From contig NZ_JAAAMG010000004.1 of NCBI RefSeq assembly GCF_010500815.1, positions 174,186 through 238,185 on the forward strand: a stretch of DNA of 64,000 nt, written 5' to 3'. Origin of the DNA: Jiella pacifica (GTDB lineage Bacteria > Pseudomonadota > Alphaproteobacteria > Rhizobiales > Rhizobiaceae). Positions within the stretch are counted from its first letter, which is position 1, and each line of letters starts with the position of its first letter. Positions 45,551 through 53,337 of this stretch are shown here, piece after piece. Under the pieces are notes generated by a model, which did no database searches, was not told the origin of the DNA, and saw only the letters and a program-made list of their open reading frames with translations. The translations under genes and the position numbers were made by a program.

Positions 45551-46079
45551 GGCCGGCTCCGTGCGCTTCGTCTTGCTTCAGCGTCTCGTGCGGCTCGAGC
45601 CCCTCGCCGTATCGCAGCACCAGCCAGAGGCGGATCAGCGTGGTGACGATAGCCATCACGAGGCCGGCGACGACGCAGGCGAGGAACGGCCAGTGCGGCA
45701 GGCGCAGATCCATCGTCGTTTCGCCGCCCGGCATCTGCGACAGCACGCGGCCGCCGAGCTTCCACGTCAGCAGGATGGTGAAGAGGAGGAGCCCCAGCCA
45801 GGCGATAAGATCGAGGACGCGCCGGGCTTTCGCCCCGAGCATCTCGGCGAGGATGTCGACCTTGATGTGGTTGCCGCGGAATCCGAGCGAGGCAAAGCCC
45901 CACATGATCGCCACGGCCAGCGCCAGGCGCGACAGATCGAAGGCGTCCGGGACGGGCGAGGCGAAGAGATAGCGCCCGAGCGCCGAGACGAAGACCAGCA
46001 GCGTGACGAGGCCGAGCATGACGGCGGCGACGCGCTCGACGACGGTGATGACGCGCTCGGTGAGGCGGGAGGGGGTCAT
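45543..46079 (-). CDS. dctQ: TRAP transporter small permease (DctQ)
   Basis: 178 residues with four membrane helices (VMLGLVTLLVFVSALGRYLF, LALAVAIMWGFASLGFRG, VLDLIAWLGLLLFTILLTW, FLACVVAGLVMAIVTTLI). The GNHIKVDIL segment is the DctQ hallmark. DctQ bridges the binding protein and DctM. ATG 46079 (MTPSRLTERV) is chosen; the frame runs back to 46463 through the repeat-containing gap, which is not coding-like. It overlaps dctM by 8 bases, but is separated from dctP by 385 bases holding two palindromic repeats. Confidence 0.9.
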   Translation of the reverse strand: MTPSRLTERVITVVERVAAVMLGLVTLLVFVSALGRYLFASPVPDAFDLSRLALAVAIMWGFASLGFRGNHIKVDILAEMLGAKARRVLDLIAWLGLLLFTILLTWKLGGRVLSQMPGGETTMDLRLPHWPFLACVVAGLVMAIVTTLIRLWLVLRYGEGLEPHETLKQDEAHGAGHE

Positions 46080-46144
46080 GCGAATGCCATGCGGCGGCGG
46101 TGCGAAAGGGCCGTGTGGGTCGGGGCGATCGCGCCCTTGCGCCC

Positions 46145-46190
46145 ACCCCCCTCTGTCCTGCCGGACATCTCCCCCACAAGGGGGGAGATT
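46145..46190 (+). repeat. RIME-like palindromic repeat, copy A1
   Basis: Sequence of the type CCCCCCTCTGTCCTGCCGG followed by CATCTCCCCC-ACAA-GGGGGGAGAT, a familiar rhizobial intergenic mosaic palindrome. It can form two hairpins. An inverted copy (A2) lies at 46275-46320. Both sit between dctP and dctQ. The 385-base gap 46080-46464 contains nothing else recognisable. Confidence 0.85.
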
Positions 46191-46274
46191 GATCCTGCGC
46201 GAATCCTCAGGCCAATCGCCGGCGCCGTGCCGTCGCAAGAGCCGTGGATCGGAAGGCGCAGCCACGACGCTGCC

Positions 46275-46320
46275 GATCTCCCTCTTTGTGGGGGAGATGC
46301 CCGGCAGGGCAGAGGGGGGT
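46275..46320 (-). repeat. RIME-like palindromic repeat, copy A2 (inverted)
   Basis: The reverse complement matches A1 at nearly every position (a few differences, for example GCCCTGCCGGG for GTCCTGCCGGA). Separated from A1 by 84 bases, so the pair can form one large stem in the dctP-dctQ mRNA. Confidence 0.85.
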
Positions 46321-46464
46321 ACAGGAGCACGACGTCGGGCATTTTTGGCTTTGGCACCGCGGATAGATCTTGGAGGCAGGCGAAGGGCTGGCCGAGGCAA
46401 CTCAACCGGGACGGGAGGCCGATCATGATGCGGAGGCGCGCGAGGCGCCTCCGCTGCGATCACC

Positions 46465-47475
46465 TCAATACTTCACCCCGTTCGCCTCCAGCGCCTTCTC
46501 GTAGTCGGCGAGCACCGTGTCCGGGTCGAACCCGGCCTTCTCCGCGTCCGCCTTCCACGCGTCCATCACCGGACCGACGGATTCGCGCCAGAGCGTCACC
46601 TCCTCGGCGGTCGGCTCGTAGACCTCGTGGGAACTGTCGTTGAGGATCTCCTGGCGCACCTCGTTGTCGTAGGTCGACCAGCCTTCCGAGATCTTCTCCG
46701 ACCATTCCGGCGTGCAGTGGTCGTCGATAACGGTCTTCAGCGTGTCCGATAGCCCGTCATAGCTGTTCTGGTTGATCAGCATGACCTGCGAGGAGAGGTA
46801 GAGCGGCAGGTCGTTGTGGAACTTCACCACGTCGGCCATCTTGAAGCTCTTCATCGCCTCGTAGGGGAAGGTGACGGCGTCGGCCGTGCCTTTGGAGATG
46901 GCGTCGCGCGCTTCCGGCGCCGGCACCTGCACCGAGGTCCCGCCGAGCGAATTGATGTAGCGGGCCATGGTGGCGTGGGCGGGACGAACGCTCTTGCCCT
47001 TCACGTCGGCCGGCACCTTGATGGGCGCGTTGGCATGGAAGCGGCCGGGATTGTGCGGGTTGACGAGGCAGAAATAGACGTCGCCCATCTCCTTCTCGGC
47101 ATAGCCGCCGTTCTTGTAGAATTCGTGGATCGCCTTGCCGGCCTTCGGCCCGTCATTGGCCTGGAAGGGCACGCCCGTCAGCTCGTAGATCGGGAAGCGG
47201 CCGGCGGTGTAGCCGGGATTGACGTAGCCGATGTCGACGATCCCGTCGCGGGCCATGTCGTAATGATCGGGCGCGGCGCCGAGCTGCTGGGCCGGATAGA
47301 TTTCCATCGTCAGTTCGCCGCCCGAGGCCTCCTCGATGGATTTTCCCCAGGCGACGATGCTGTCGTGCATCGGGTGCGTCGCCGGCAGCCAGTGCGACAG
47401 GCGCAGCGTCGTCTGGGCGCTGGCCACCGAGGTCGTCGCGGCGAGCGCCGCGGCAAGGATGAGCAGTCTTGTCAT
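46465..47475 (-). CDS. dctP: TRAP transporter solute-binding protein (DctP)
   Basis: 336 residues. Signal peptide (LLILAAALAATTSVASA) is followed by a periplasmic binding protein of the DctP family. Characteristic: LRLSHWLPATHPMHDSIVAW near the start, YPAQQLGAAPDHYDMARDGI, and VRPAHATMARYINSLGG with the conserved Arg that salt-bridges the ligand carboxylate. It captures a carboxylic acid and hands it to DctQM. GGGAGGAACG precedes ATG 47475. The SDR gene stop is 50 bases upstream. The ligand is not determinable; aromatic or acyl carboxylates fit the operon. Confidence 0.94.
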   Translation of the reverse strand: MTRLLILAAALAATTSVASAQTTLRLSHWLPATHPMHDSIVAWGKSIEEASGGELTMEIYPAQQLGAAPDHYDMARDGIVDIGYVNPGYTAGRFPIYELTGVPFQANDGPKAGKAIHEFYKNGGYAEKEMGDVYFCLVNPHNPGRFHANAPIKVPADVKGKSVRPAHATMARYINSLGGTSVQVPAPEARDAISKGTADAVTFPYEAMKSFKMADVVKFHNDLPLYLSSQVMLINQNSYDGLSDTLKTVIDDHCTPEWSEKISEGWSTYDNEVRQEILNDSSHEVYEPTAEEVTLWRESVGPVMDAWKADAEKAGFDPDTVLADYEKALEANGVKY

Positions 47476-47525
47476 GGTCGTTCCTCCCGTTGGTCGCCCT
47501 TCCTCCCGAAGGGCGTTTTCTCATT

Positions 47526-48461
47526 TCAGATGAAATCGATGCCGACGCTCTGCATGGCGCCGGCAAGATCTGTCTCGACCGCCTCGGCGATCCTCTCGGC
47601 GCTCCAGCCGCCGGCCATCACTGCATGCGCCGCCTCGACCGGATGGGCCCAGAGCGACAGCCGGTCGCCGCCGAGGCCGATCGCCTGGCCGGTGACGCTG
47701 GCCGAGCGCTCGGAAGCGAGATAGACGAACAGGGCGGCGACGTCATCCGGGCCGCCGAGGCCGAAATCCTGGCGCACCTTGTCCGGCAAGCTCTCGCCGC
47801 GTCCCATCATCTCGGCATAGGGCTTGAGCGCCGGCGCGGTGGCGGTCATCGCCGTCATTGCATTGGGGACGATGGCATTCACCGTGACGCCCGATTTCGC
47901 CAGTTCCATCGACCATGTGCGGGCGAAGGCGGCGATGCCCGCCTTGGCGGCGGCATAGGACGTCTGGCCGAAATTGCCGCGCTGGCCGGCCATCGAGGAG
48001 ACCAGGATCAATCGTCCGCCTTCGCCGGCCGCGCGAAAGTGGCGAGCCGCGGCGCGGGCGCAGGTGAAGGTGCCGCGCAGATGCGTCGCGACGACGGCGT
48101 CGAAATCCTCGTCGGTGGTGTTCCACAGGACCTTGTCGCGCAGGATGCCGGCATTGCAGGCCATGACATCGAGCCGGCCGAAGGCCTCGAGCGCCGTGGC
48201 GACACAGAGATCGGCCGCCTCCGCAGTGCCGATCGCGGCGACGGCCGGCGCGGCGCGTCCGCCCAGCGCTTCGATCTCGGCGACGACCTTCGCCGCCGCC
48301 TCGCCATCGACGTCGTTGACGACGACGTCGCCGCCGGCCTTGGCCATGGCGAGCGCCGCGGCGCGGCCGATGCCCTGGCCGGCGCCGGTGATGACGATGA
48401 CCCGGCCGTCCAGCCTGACGGCGTCCGTGGTGCTCACTGCTGCATCCCTCTCCCCCGCCAT
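47526..48461 (-). CDS. SDR-family oxidoreductase (3-hydroxyacyl-CoA dehydrogenase-like)
   Basis: 311 residues. Rossmann fold with NAD(P)-binding VIVITGAGQGIGRAAAL (residues about 20-36), NAG motif in MACNAGILRDK, catalytic Ser in LVSSMAG and the YxxxK in SYAAAKAGIAAF. The C-terminal extension (about 50 residues, WSAERIAEAVETDLAGAMQ) resembles multifunctional beta-oxidation dehydrogenases. In this operon it would oxidise the 3-hydroxyacyl-CoA made by the adjacent hydratase. ATG 48461 overlaps the hydratase stop by one base (TGATG). The frame is open to 48665, inside that gene. Confidence 0.88.
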   Translation of the reverse strand: MAGERDAAVSTTDAVRLDGRVIVITGAGQGIGRAAALAMAKAGGDVVVNDVDGEAAAKVVAEIEALGGRAAPAVAAIGTAEAADLCVATALEAFGRLDVMACNAGILRDKVLWNTTDEDFDAVVATHLRGTFTCARAAARHFRAAGEGGRLILVSSMAGQRGNFGQTSYAAAKAGIAAFARTWSMELAKSGVTVNAIVPNAMTAMTATAPALKPYAEMMGRGESLPDKVRQDFGLGGPDDVAALFVYLASERSASVTGQAIGLGGDRLSLWAHPVEAAHAVMAGGWSAERIAEAVETDLAGAMQSVGIDFI

Positions 48462-49285
48462 CAGCGCCCCTCGAAGCGCGCCGGGCGCTTTTCCATGAAG
48501 GCCAACGGTCCCTCCCGTGCGTCCTTCGACGCCATGACGATCCGCTTGGCCTCGTCCTCCAGGGCGAAACCTTGTTCGAGCGCAAGCCCGGTTGCAAGCC
48601 TTACCGTCCGTTTGATCTGGCGGATCGCCACCGGACCGTTCTCGGCGATGCTCTCCGCAATGCACAAAGCCCGCGAAAGGACCTCCGCCTGCGGCACGAC
48701 CCTGTTGACGAGGCCGAGCGCCAGCGCCCGCTCCGCATCGATCATGTCGCCGGTGAGCAGCATCTCCATCGCCGCCGCATGGGGGATCTGGCGGGGCAGG
48801 CGGGCGAGCGAGCCGGCAAAGGGGATGAGCCCGTGTTTCGCCTCTGGCAGGCCGAAGCGCGCAGTCTCCGACGCGATGCGGATGTCGGTGGCGAGCATCG
48901 TCTCCAGCCCGCCGGCGACGCAGGTGCCGTTGATCGCGGCGATGATCGGCTTGTCGATCGCTGAGTGCCGCAGCGCCGAGCGGTCCATCACCGCCGGGTC
49001 ATCGAGGACCCGGCGATCCCAGTCGTCCTGAGGTTCCCGCGCGCCGGTAAGCAGCGGCATCGTCAGGGCGAGGTCGCCGCCGGCACAGAAAGCCTTCCTG
49101 CCGGCACCGGTGAGGACGAGGACGCGCAGCTCGTCGTCCGCGGCATAGCGGGCATAGGCATCCGACAGCCGGCAGGCCATTTCCGGGCTGATGGCGTTGC
49201 GTGCCGCCGGCCGGTTAAGGGTGAGGAGGAGGATGTCGCCCCGGACCTCCTCGAGAAGATGCGGCTCGCTCGGCTCCGCGGTCAT
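48461..49285 (-). CDS. Enoyl-CoA hydratase/isomerase family protein (cluster 1)
   Basis: 274 residues with the crotonase fold. Oxyanion-hole segments: AFCAGGDLALTMP and AINGTCVAGGLETMLATDIRI; the catalytic-Glu region reads ARFGLPEAKHGLIPFAG. It is predicted to add water to an alpha,beta-unsaturated acyl-CoA formed by the ligase encoded just upstream. ATG 49285 overlaps the ligase stop by 4 bases (ATGA); the stop overlaps the SDR start by one base. The three enzymes thus form a tightly coupled set ahead of the TRAP transporter genes. Confidence 0.9.
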   Translation of the reverse strand: MTAEPSEPHLLEEVRGDILLLTLNRPAARNAISPEMACRLSDAYARYAADDELRVLVLTGAGRKAFCAGGDLALTMPLLTGAREPQDDWDRRVLDDPAVMDRSALRHSAIDKPIIAAINGTCVAGGLETMLATDIRIASETARFGLPEAKHGLIPFAGSLARLPRQIPHAAAMEMLLTGDMIDAERALALGLVNRVVPQAEVLSRALCIAESIAENGPVAIRQIKRTVRLATGLALEQGFALEDEAKRIVMASKDAREGPLAFMEKRPARFEGR

Positions 49286-51015
49286 GCCCTGCCTTCCTCG
49301 ATCATCGTCCGCGCCAGGTCCCGCAGCTCCACCTTGCGGACCTTGCCGTTCGCCGTCTTCGGCGTCGCCTCGATCACCGCGACGTGGCGCGGCATCTTGT
49401 GGCGCGCCATAGTCTCCTTGCACCACGATTTCAGCCCGTCCGGATCGATGGTCTTGCCGTCACGCGCCACGACGAAGGCGAAGATCTCCTCGCCGAATTC
49501 GGCGTCCGGCACGCCGACGACCTGCGCCTCGGCGATGTCCGGATGGTCGAGCAGCCGGTCCTCGATCTCGACCGGATAGACGTTCTCGCCGCCGCGGATC
49601 AGCATGTCCTTGATCCGCCCGACGATCCTGAGATGACCCGCCGCGTCCATCACCGCGAGGTCGCCGCTCTTCAGCCATCCCTCGGCGTCGATCGCGGCTT
49701 CCGTCGCCTCTCGCATGGCGTAATAGCCGGCGGTGACGAGAAATCCGCGGATCTGCAATTCGCCCTCCCGGCCGATGGGAACGACCGCGCCCGTCGCCGG
49801 ATCGACGATGCGGATCTCCACATGGGGCAGCGGCACGCCGGCATTGCCGACCTTCTCCTCCAGCGGCTCGTCCGGCAGGGTCTGGGTGATGATCGGGGAG
49901 CACTCGGTCATCCCCATGATGATCGCCGGATCGCAGCCGATGCGCGCCTTCAGCTCCAGCATCAGGCTCGGCGGGATCGAGGTGCCGCCGACATAGGCGA
50001 TCCGCCAGGCGGAAAGGTCGCGCTCGCCGGCGGCGAGCCTCTCGTCCTGGAGAAGCCGCACATACATGGTCGGCACCGCGTTGACGATGGTGCCGCGATG
50101 GCGCTCCAGGAGATCGAGCATGCGGGACGCCTCGAAGCTCTCCATGGCGACGAGGCAGCCGCCGACGGCGGCCATGCCGATGACGTTGCAGACGCAGCCG
50201 GCGGTATGGAAGAACGGCATGGCCGAGACCATGACGTCGCTTGCAAGGTAGCCGACGCGCCGGCCGGCGAGGAGCGCGTTGTTGACGGTGCCCCGATGGG
50301 TCAGCATCGCGCCCTTCGGCTTGCCCGTCGTGCCGGAGGTGTACTGGATCTGCATGACGCCCGCCGGCGTCACGGCGGCTTCGCGCGCCGCGAGCATCTC
50401 GTCGCTGGTCTCCGCGGCCCGCTCGAGGAGATGCTCGAAGGCGAGGGCGCCCGCGATCGTGGCGGGACCGATCTGGACCACACGTTTTAGCGCCGGGTAG
50501 GCGCCGCCCGCCGGACGCTCGCCGCCGTCGAGCGCCGCAAGGTCGGGCAGCATGTCCGCCAGCATGCCGGCGATCGAGAAGCCGCGATGCTCGCCGGCCG
50601 CGACCAGCAGCGAGATGTCGCCCTGCTTCAGGAGATAGTCGAGCTCGGCGCGGCGGAAGGCGGGATTGACGGTGACGACAACGGCGCCGATGCGCGCCAG
50701 CGCATATTCCAGCAGCACCCACTCCGGAGAGTTCGCTGCCATCACCGCGACCCGCGCCTCGTGGCCGACGCCGATCGCGATCAGCGCCTTTGCCAGGCGG
50801 TCGACGGCTTCGTCGAGCTCGCGATAGGTGTAACGGCAGATCCCGTGCGGCTCGTCGAAGACGATCGCCGGCCGCTCACCGTGAAGCCGGGCCCGTTCGC
50901 GCAACAACTCGCCGAGAGTGATCTCGCGAAGCTCGACGCCCTCGCTCTCCGGCAGCCAATGCGAAGAGCCTCCCGCAACTCCCAAAGCGCTCGCTCCTCC
51001 CAAAGCCGCTCGCAT
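49282..51015 (-). CDS. AMP-dependent acyl-CoA ligase (cluster 1)
   Basis: About 577 residues, ANL superfamily. Makes acyl-CoA from a carboxylic acid, ATP and CoA via acyl-AMP. Motifs: P-loop IQYTSGTTGKPKGAMLTH, A5-like MGMTECSPI, hinge GDLAVMDAAGHLRIVGRIKDM and C-terminal Lys in PKTANGKVRKVEL. The substrate may be an aryl or medium-chain acid. The start is uncertain: ATG 51015 is followed by a Gly/Ala-rich stretch and a purine-rich GGGAGG, so a start nearer the homologous region (ELREITLGELL) is possible. It is divergent from a MarR gene with palindromes between. Confidence 0.9.
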   Translation of the reverse strand: MRAALGGASALGVAGGSSHWLPESEGVELREITLGELLRERARLHGERPAIVFDEPHGICRYTYRELDEAVDRLAKALIAIGVGHEARVAVMAANSPEWVLLEYALARIGAVVVTVNPAFRRAELDYLLKQGDISLLVAAGEHRGFSIAGMLADMLPDLAALDGGERPAGGAYPALKRVVQIGPATIAGALAFEHLLERAAETSDEMLAAREAAVTPAGVMQIQYTSGTTGKPKGAMLTHRGTVNNALLAGRRVGYLASDVMVSAMPFFHTAGCVCNVIGMAAVGGCLVAMESFEASRMLDLLERHRGTIVNAVPTMYVRLLQDERLAAGERDLSAWRIAYVGGTSIPPSLMLELKARIGCDPAIIMGMTECSPIITQTLPDEPLEEKVGNAGVPLPHVEIRIVDPATGAVVPIGREGELQIRGFLVTAGYYAMREATEAAIDAEGWLKSGDLAVMDAAGHLRIVGRIKDMLIRGGENVYPVEIEDRLLDHPDIAEAQVVGVPDAEFGEEIFAFVVARDGKTIDPDGLKSWCKETMARHKMPRHVAVIEATPKTANGKVRKVELRDLARTMIEEGRA

Positions 51016-51057
51016 CCGTGACGGCCGGTTCCTGCTTCTGGACGGGGCCGAGGGACA

Positions 51058-51102
51058 GTTCAAGATCGTGTATGACGGCCTTGAACTGTTCGATGTCGAA
51101 CA
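51058..51102. promoter_or_regulatory. Palindromic operator candidate between the ligase and marR genes
   Basis: TGTTCGA-TG-TCGAACA (51087-51102) is a perfect 7+7 palindrome with a two-base centre, and GTTCAAG (51058-51064) pairs with CTTGAAC (51080-51086) next to it. They lie in the 175-base gap between the divergent acyl-CoA ligase (minus) and MarR (plus) genes. A 16-bp palindrome is the usual size of a MarR operator. Control of both genes is inferred. Confidence 0.6.
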
Positions 51103-51190
51103 ATACGATCTTTGCTGCGGCCGTCAAGCCGAGGGCCGGTCGGGGCCTCAAGTGGCGAATGCGGCGGGCGGCGAGGAAGGAGCCGGCGGA

Positions 51191-51724
51191 ATGGAGCGGG
51201 CGAAGCCGACTCGAAAAACGTTCGACGCGCAGAACGGCGAGGCGGGAGAGGTCGAGGACGGGGCGGATGCCGGGCGGTATCTCGACGCCGGCGCGGCGGA
51301 GACGACGATTGCCTACAAGCTTCGGCTCGCCCAGATCCTCGCTTTCCGCGCCTTCGAGGAAAAGCTCGCGGAGCGCGGCCGGGCACCGCGCTATCTCGGC
51401 CTTCTGGCGATCATCAGGAGCCATCCCGGCCAGTCTCAAAGCCGGCTCGCCGAGGCGGTGGCGCTGCGCCGCTCCAGCCTGGTGACGATCCTCGACATCC
51501 TGACGCAGGAAGGTCTGACCGAACGCCGGCCGGCGCCGGGCGACCGCCGCTCGAACGGCGTCTGGCTGACCGAAAAGGGCGAGCGCGTGGTCGAAGCGCT
51601 ACTGGCCGAGAGCCGGCGCCACGACGCGATGCTGACGGCGGGGATCGGGGCGGCAGAGATCGAAACGACGTTGCGGGTGCTCGACCGGGTGATCGCCAAT
51701 CTGAGGGGCGACCAGGGAACTTGA
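51191..51724 (+). CDS. MarR-family regulator of cluster 1
   Basis: 177 residues from ATG 51191, which follows AAGGAG at a 7-base spacing. After a charged, probably disordered first 40 residues comes the MarR winged helix: YLGLLAIIRSHPGQ, SRLAEAVALRRSSLVTILDIL (recognition helix) and the wing RRPAPGDRRSNGVWL. Its partner gene, the acyl-CoA ligase, diverges across a palindrome, as in cou- and hca-type systems where the MarR protein senses the aryl-CoA product. Effector unknown. The frame is open to 50918 but that part is antisense to the ligase gene. Confidence 0.88.
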   Translation: MERAKPTRKTFDAQNGEAGEVEDGADAGRYLDAGAAETTIAYKLRLAQILAFRAFEEKLAERGRAPRYLGLLAIIRSHPGQSQSRLAEAVALRRSSLVTILDILTQEGLTERRPAPGDRRSNGVWLTEKGERVVEALLAESRRHDAMLTAGIGAAEIETTLRVLDRVIANLRGDQGT

Positions 51725-51867
51725 TCTTGCCCCGAAGAAGCAACGGCGGCCGGGGTGTCCGATCGTTCAGCCACGGATGCGGCGATCCACAGCCGCAACG
51801 GAGGCGAGCCCTTGTGGCTGCGAACTTGCGTCGACGGATGCTGGCTGGAGGCGGCTTCGTGAGAATT

Positions 51868-51943
<76 letters not shown>

Positions 51944-51998
51944 ACTTTGCCGACCGGCGGCGGAGACGGCACTGGGTGGTCCGTCTCGTGTGAGCGGC

Positions 51999-52027
51999 TT
52001 CATATTAAAGACCCGCACGGAGATCAA
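51999..52027 (-). promoter_or_regulatory. Promoter of tRNA-Ala
   Basis: On the minus strand TTGATC (52022-52027) and TATGAA (51999-52004) are separated by 17 bases. Transcription would begin near 51992, about 49 bases before the mature tRNA 5' end. The remaining gap up to recR (52028-52239) holds no recognisable gene. Confidence 0.6.
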
Positions 52028-52239
52028 GCGGTTTCGTCGATCGTCGCGAAGCTTTTGTGCGGGGAATACAATTTCGCACAAGCGGTGGAATTGCCTTTCG
52101 TGACGAGACCGTGACGGCGCGAGTGCATGGGCGGGGCGGATGGCACCCGATTCTTCTCCGGACGTCGGCACACGCAACTCGGCTGGTTCGTCGCCGGCTT
52201 GGCGGGACCCCGCGGTCGCCAGCGCCCGCCGTTCGAGCC

Positions 52240-52845
52240 TCAGAGCGCCGTGCGCGAGCGCATGGCGGCGGCCAGCGTGCCTTCGTCGAGATAGTCGAGC
52301 TCGCCGCCGACCGGCACGCCGTGGGCGAGGCGGGTGACCTTGACCTCGAGACCTTCCAGCCGGTCCATGATGTAGTGGGCGGTGGTCTGGCCCTCGACGG
52401 TGGCGTTGACGGCGATGACCAGTTCCTTGACGCCGCCGGCCTCGACCCGGTCGATCAGCTGGCGGATGGTCAGATCTTCCGGGCCGACGCCCTCCAGCGG
52501 CGAGAGCACGCCGCCCAGGACGTGATAGGCGGCGTTCAGCGCCTTCGCCCGCTCCAGCGCCCAGAGATCGGCGACGTCCTCCACCACCACCACGGTCGAC
52601 TGGTCGCGGCCATGGTCGGTGCAGATCGTGCACGGGTCGCGCGAATCGATGTTGCCGCAGGTCGAGCACACGCCGATCTTGTCGCGCGCCTCGGCCATGG
52701 CGGCGGTGAGCGGGGCGAGCAGCTGCTCGCGGCGCTTGACGAGATGCAGCGCTGCTCGACGCGCCGAGCGGGGACCGAGGCCCGGAAGCTTCGCGAGCAG
52801 CTGGATCAGCTTCTCGATCTCCGGGCCGGCGACGGATTTTGCCAT
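52240..52845 (-). CDS. recR: Recombination protein RecR
   Basis: 201 residues. RecR with RecO loads RecA at gaps. Helix-hairpin-helix at the start ([16 protein letters not shown]), the four-cysteine zinc finger CSTCGN...PCTIC (about residues 60-75), and a TOPRIM domain beginning [15 protein letters not shown] with [20 protein letters not shown] near the end. Standard length. It follows ybaB by 23 bases; the order dnaX-ybaB-recR is widely conserved. Confidence 0.97.
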   Translation of the reverse strand: MAKSVAGPEIEKLIQLLAKLPGLGPRSARRAALHLVKRREQLLAPLTAAMAEARDKIGVCSTCGNIDSRDPCTICTDHGRDQSTVVVVEDVADLWALERAKALNAAYHVLGGVLSPLEGVGPEDLTIRQLIDRVEAGGVKELVIAVNATVEGQTTAHYIMDRLEGLEVKVTRLAHGVPVGGELDYLDEGTLAAAMRSRTAL

Positions 52846-52868
52846 GAATGCGACAGACTGCCGGAGGC

Positions 52869-53192
52869 TCAGAACGGAAATTTCATGCCGGCCGGCAGGT
52901 TCAGCCCGGCGGTCATTTCCTGGGTCTTTTCCTGAATCGCCAGCTGCAGCTTGGCATGGGCGTCGGCATGGGCGGCAACGATCAGGTCTTCCAGAATGTC
53001 TTTCTCGTCCTCCTTCATCAGCGACGGATCGATGACGAGGCCCGCCAACTCCCCGGTGCCGCGCAAGGTGACGGTGACGAGGCCGCCGCCCGACTGGCCC
53101 GCCGCCTCGATCGCCTTCACCTCGTCCTGCAGCCCGGCCATCTTTTCCTGCATGGCCTTGGCCTGCTTCATCATGTTCATCAGGTCTTTCAT
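52869..53192 (-). CDS. YbaB/EbfC family nucleoid-associated protein
   Basis: 107 residues with the compact alpha-beta-alpha dimer pattern: [20 protein letters not shown], then [22 protein letters not shown]. It binds DNA with little sequence specificity; a role in recombination is suspected from its linkage with recR and dnaX. GAGGAG precedes ATG 53192. It is 145 bases from dnaX. Confidence 0.94.
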   Translation of the reverse strand: MKDLMNMMKQAKAMQEKMAGLQDEVKAIEAAGQSGGGLVTVTLRGTGELAGLVIDPSLMKEDEKDILEDLIVAAHADAHAKLQLAIQEKTQEMTAGLNLPAGMKFPF

Positions 53193-53337
53193 CGCGGGGC
53201 TCCTCGGTCGGATCGGATGGTGGCGGATGTGCCAGGTTTCTCGTTGGTCTCGGCGATATAAGGAGGATGTCGCCGGGCTTTGAGGGTTCGCCGCGCAGGT
53301 TTCGCCGGAGAGAGGCAGCGAAGCGACGATTCCGGCT

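Noticed and set aside
46080-46463. N-terminal extension of dctQ through the repeat region
   Set aside because: It would translate the A1/A2 palindromes; DctQ homologues begin just before the first membrane helix.
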